From contig JAGTXO010000020.1 in NCBI GenBank assembly GCA_019448385.1, positions 310,001-374,000 of the forward strand: a stretch of 64,000 nucleotides of DNA. The letters run 5' to 3'. Made by a program: the position numbers and the translations under genes. Shown piece after piece: positions 61,101-64,000 of the stretch (positions are counted from its first letter, which is position 1; every line of letters starts with the position of its first letter). Source of the DNA: Diacronema lutheri (lineage: Eukaryota; Haptophyta; Pavlovophyceae; Pavlovales; Pavlovaceae). The notes under the pieces are model-generated. The model did not search any database. It was not told the origin of the DNA and saw only the letters and a list, made by a program, of their open reading frames with translations.

Positions 61101-62034
61101 ACGAGGCGCGCGAGCGGCGCGCGGTGTTTGACGCGGCGTTGCGGGCATCGGCGCACAGCACGCGGACAAATGCGCGGTTTAAAAGCGCTCGCGCGTGTGC
61201 GCGCACCTGCTTGGTGCAGCGCTCAGGCAGCTTGCCCGCGCACAGCCTCTGCCAAAGACCCTCCAGTCCCAAAAACTGCGCGGCCGCCAGGTAGCGCAGC
61301 ACCGGGCACGACGTGCGCTCCGCAAACGAGCGCGCGAGCTGCATCGGAAGCATCGGCACCGCGTGCCGGCTCGTGACGCTCATCGGCACACCGTGCGCGA
61401 AGCAAAAAGCGTACACCGACTCCGCCGCATCCATGTCGAAGCCGTTGTTCACCGACGTGTCGGCGCGGAAGCCCGACGGGCGCGACGCGTCCGGCTCGAG
61501 CCCGCCCTGCACGGCGACGGTGTGCACCTTGCGCAGCACGAGCGGCGCGTCGGCCGCGAGAACGTCCGCAAAGTCGCGAAGCGACGAGATGAGCACAACG
61601 CGCACGCTCCTGGCCGGCGCGCTACGCAGCACGTCGGCGATCACGCGTGCGCCGGGCACGAGCCGCGCGTCGTCCACGTCGTTGTAGCCCGGCAGCGCGT
61701 ACTCGTGCGGCATCGGCGCGCTCTCCTTGCCGGCGGTGCCCACGCCGACCGGGACCTTGTGCAGGCGCAAATGGTCAAGCAGGCAGCGCGCGAGCCGCGC
61801 GCGCTGCAGAGCCTGATGCCCGCCGTTCGCGACGACGCCGCACAGCGCGATGTGCCGCTCCCTGTGCATCGTCGCCGCGATGAGCAGCGCCTTGGCGTCG
61901 TCCGGGTCGGGGCCAATGTCCGAGACGAGCAGCACGTGCGGCCGCCGCGCCCGCCCGTTGATCGCGCGTGCCGATACGAGCAGCGCGTCCAGTGCGCGCG
62001 CCCGCCGCTCTCGCGTTCCCGCGTTCGCGCTCAT
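58172..62034 (-). CDS. Nucleoside-hydrolase / multi-pass membrane / TIR-like fusion protein, copy B
   Basis: Paralog of copy A with the same exon structure: 62034-61207, 61092-60990, 60588-60443 and 60316-58172, joined in phase to 1,073 aa. The nucleoside-hydrolase exon is nearly identical to copy A (HVLLVSDIGPDPDDAKALL, NNGFDMDAAESVYAF). The linker before the TM region (res. ~390-480) and the extreme C-terminus are diverged, while TM and TIR-like domains are well conserved (AYIVHCAKDDAH, PPTVWLDVLCADIS, HVELVAADAHTRNDIVAG). Splice sites are conserved in both copies, and neither copy has an interruption. Conserved phase with unequal divergence suggests both are functional. The start at MSANAGTRERRARA was chosen because copy A starts equivalently (MGAREQRARA). 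Confidence 0.7.
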
Positions 62035-62185
62035 GAGAGACCCCGGCTCCACGCTACTGACCACAACCTCCCCCCCACACGCAAACGGACGATTTGACGA
62101 GTAATCCCGTAAGTGGGTCATCCATCAAGGTGCGCACCCCCACCCTAGTCACATTTCTGCCTTCGCGGGAATCAGAATCGCCGCT

Positions 62186-62335
62186 CTTGATTATTTTGTC
62201 CTAATTCAAAAGCGACGCTTCCTTTGGTCTCCCAATATTTTTTTCAATTTTATTTTACAACATTCATACCAACGACGCTGTAGCCCCGAAATTCACACAT
62301 AATTCGGGGTTTGCGCACGCCCTCTAATAATCAAG
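62186..62335. mobile_element. AT-rich 150-bp island with 10-bp inverted ends (MITE candidate)
   Basis: CTTGATTATT at 62186-62195 is the exact inverse of AATAATCAAG at 62326-62335. The interior is strikingly AT-rich (e.g. CAATATTTTTTTCAATTTTA) and has a second hairpin (CCCCGAA...TTCGGGG, 62284-62309). No clear target duplication is seen, so element status is tentative. Confidence 0.45.
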
Positions 62336-62517
62336 TACAACCGACGCACCGCCGCCAGCAACGCCCCCGGCACCGCCCGCCGCCACAAAAAATAAAGCCA
62401 CCCGGCACCAGTGAGCGGCCCTGACGCCGCCAACGAGCGCGTCGCCGCCCGTCAACAGCGAGCCGCCGCCTTCACGACGCCCGAACACTCTCCCCGACCC
62501 GAGCCCCAGCCGCCACC

Positions 62518-63227
62518 CAGGGAATGAGGCGAAATTTCGGGGCGAAACGTTTCGCCCCCGAATTCGCCCCGAAACGAAATGCCGGTTTTGGGCTCCATTT
62601 CGGGGCGAAATTTCGGGGGGCGAATTTCGGGGGGCGAAATTTGGGGGGCGAAATTTCGGCATACATTCAGTGTCATGCTGCATACTCGGAGTCGTCAATC
62701 ACGACGCGCCCCGCGTCAGCGCTCCGAAGGGTCCCGAGCGCGATCGGCGAGCGTGGGACGAGGGCCCAGAGCCGGCTGAGCCGCCCACCGGTGACGCCGT
62801 AGGTGTCAGCCTCGAGGCAGCAGCGGCACATTCCGTCCTCAAGCAAGACCTTGACCGGCAGGCTGCCCGACTTGAAGATCTTGTGCACGGTGCTCCGTCG
62901 CGCTGCCGATGAGTCGCGCTTCTGCGAGTCGACTGTGACTCGCAGGTGGCGGCTTCATCCCGCCCACGCCGCCTTGAGTATGACAACATGAACATCGCGC
63001 GCACGTTAGTATGTAAGTGCCGTTAGCATGTGTGCATATGGGCCGTTGCTGCCGGGCGAAGTTCGCCCCGAATTTCGCCCCGAAACGGGTTTCGGAGGAA
63101 AACTAGCCCTAAATTTCGCCCCCCGAAAGAAAACCGAATATAATAATTCGCCCCATTTCGGGGCGAAATTTCGGGGGGCGAAATGGCAAAATTTAATCTG
63201 CATTTCGCCCCGAAATCTCATTCCCTG
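62518..63227. mobile_element. hAT-type non-autonomous DNA transposon (710 bp)
   Basis: Terminal inverted repeats start CAGGGAATGAG (62518) and end CTCATTCCCTG (63227). Both ends are flanked by the 8-bp duplication CCGCCACC (62510-62517, 63228-63235). CAGGG ends with an 8-bp duplication are the hAT hallmark. Subterminal regions (62530-62665 and 63050-63215) contain many direct and inverted copies of CGAAATTTCGGGG-like motifs, typical of hAT transposase-binding arrays. No transposase is encoded. The GC-rich core (62690-62900) has a minus-strand frame of 71 codons (62888-62673, CRCCLEADTYGVTGGRLSRL) that may be captured host sequence. Confidence 0.85.
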
Positions 63228-63559
63228 CCGCCACCCCGCACCCTGCTTCAAGCCCGAGCCCGCACCATCCCCATCCCTATCTAGCCAGGCGCCGCCGCGA
63301 GGCCCGTCGCCGCCACAGAGCGCGCCGCGGCCCGCTGTAAGCGTGCCAAGCGCCACGATGTCGCCCGTGCAGCTGCGCGCGCGAGCCTCGTCACCTCTAA
63401 ACCCACCGACCGGGGCGAATAGTACGTTGGTGGTTGGGAGGATCATTGGTGGGGGGGGGGGGGGGGGGGGGGGGGGGGAGGGAGGGGGGAAGCGCGTTGC
63501 GCAGCGTGAGCTCCGCCGCCTCGACGCACCACGTGCGCTCGTCGGCACAGAAAATTGCG

Positions 63560-63960
63560 AACGGTGCTGAATTGCGGCGAGGCCGCAGCGGGTAGTCGCA
63601 GATGTGCCCAAGAATGAGCAGCACGGCGATCGGCTGCTGCGCCATCGCCGGCGCCACCAGCCGCGACAGCAGGTGCCATGCCTGCCGACGGCGCGCCGCC
63701 CGCGTGCGAGATGGCCGAGCCTGAGGAGATGGAGCGGTGCACGCCCGACGTGCTGTCGCGCCACGTGCCACGCCGCAGCGACGACGCCATCGACAGCGCG
63801 CGCAGCGGCAGGCCGCCGGCAAGCGCGCACGCGCCCGGCGCGTCCGCAACGATCGGCGCGCAGCCGGCGCACAGCGGTAACGCGGCGCCAAGCAGCGCGT
63901 CGCACGTGCTGTCTGCGTGCGCGTCCAAGGCGACAGGCCCGTACGCAGTCTTTAGCCGGA
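63560..63960 (-). pseudogene. Partial, damaged copy of the ArfGAP gene 3' region
   Basis: The minus-strand translation (CDALLGAALPLCAGCAPIVA, LPLRALSMASSLRRGTWRDS) closely matches the C-terminal region of the ArfGAP at 57170-57560. The zinc-finger part is absent: at ~63950 the sequence jumps to a block (GGACGGACGGCGAGAGCGC) that in the intact locus lies at ~58123, just upstream of the ArfGAP gene. About 565 bp covering the catalytic domain are therefore missing. Local frame differences near the 3' end support loss of function. Confidence 0.75.
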
Positions 63961-64000
63961 CGGACGGCGAGAGCGCACTCGCACGGCGAGAGTGCGCCAG

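Noticed and set aside
1-64000. tRNA or rRNA genes
   Set aside because: I looked for cloverleaf-like and rRNA-like stretches by eye and saw none, but without a covariance search a divergent tRNA could be missed.

Overview
This window looks like nuclear DNA of a GC-rich, compact-genome alga with a complex (secondary) plastid. A haptophyte is my best guess (inference). Many proteins start with a signal-peptide-like leader and then a basic region, as expected for complex-plastid import: a plastid-type dihydrolipoamide dehydrogenase, bacterial-type ribosomal protein L10, a Tic40-like protein, an ABC1 kinase and a glucose-6-phosphate epimerase. Genes carry short spliceosomal introns that mostly begin GTGCGC and end CAG. 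At least four introns appear to use GC donors. All reading frames stay open by chance at this GC content, so I accepted genes only on protein-family content and on splice joins that restore conserved motifs in phase.

Layout. 1-6,023 (-): the N-terminal 2,007 codons of a very large protein that opens with a NEDP1/SENP8-like C48 protease domain. 6.0-8.6 kb: no supportable gene. 8.6-16.6 kb: an alpha/beta-hydrolase 3' part (+), FKBP (+), IQ/WW protein (+), aminodeoxychorismate-lyase-like enzyme (-), Tic40-like protein (+), a palindromic repeat cluster, and an FHA protein (-). 16.7-25.9 kb: a secreted Cys-rich protein (+), plastid DLD in seven exons (-) with an ~80-copy 19-bp minisatellite in one intron, prefoldin 3 (-), and a TLC-domain membrane protein (+). 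26.1-33.4 kb: a trifunctional purine-synthesis gene in 11 exons (-), with domain order GARS-GART-AIRS, head-to-head with an intronless bacterial-type PurM (+). 33.8-43.4 kb: plastid L10 (+), glucose-6-P epimerase (+), SBF/BASS transporter (-), Qa syntaxin (-), BAP31 (-), calponin-homology protein (-). 43.6-50.7 kb: ABC1 kinase (-), 14-3-3 (+), plastid Rossmann protein (+).

50.7-64 kb is the accessory part. Two near-identical copies (-) of a gene fuse a nucleoside-hydrolase domain, a multi-pass membrane region and a TIR-like domain (about 1,080 and 1,073 aa). They are separated by a repeat-bearing membrane protein (+) and an ArfGAP gene (-). After the second copy come an AT-rich island with inverted ends, a 710-bp hAT-type non-autonomous transposon with 8-bp target duplications, and a damaged ArfGAP copy at the right edge. 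Together these suggest an expanding tandem array that continues past the window.

Themes: several start-to-start intergenic spaces are only 54-105 bp (shared promoters), one convergent pair has stop codons 2 bp apart, and most of the larger introns hold their own private minisatellite.
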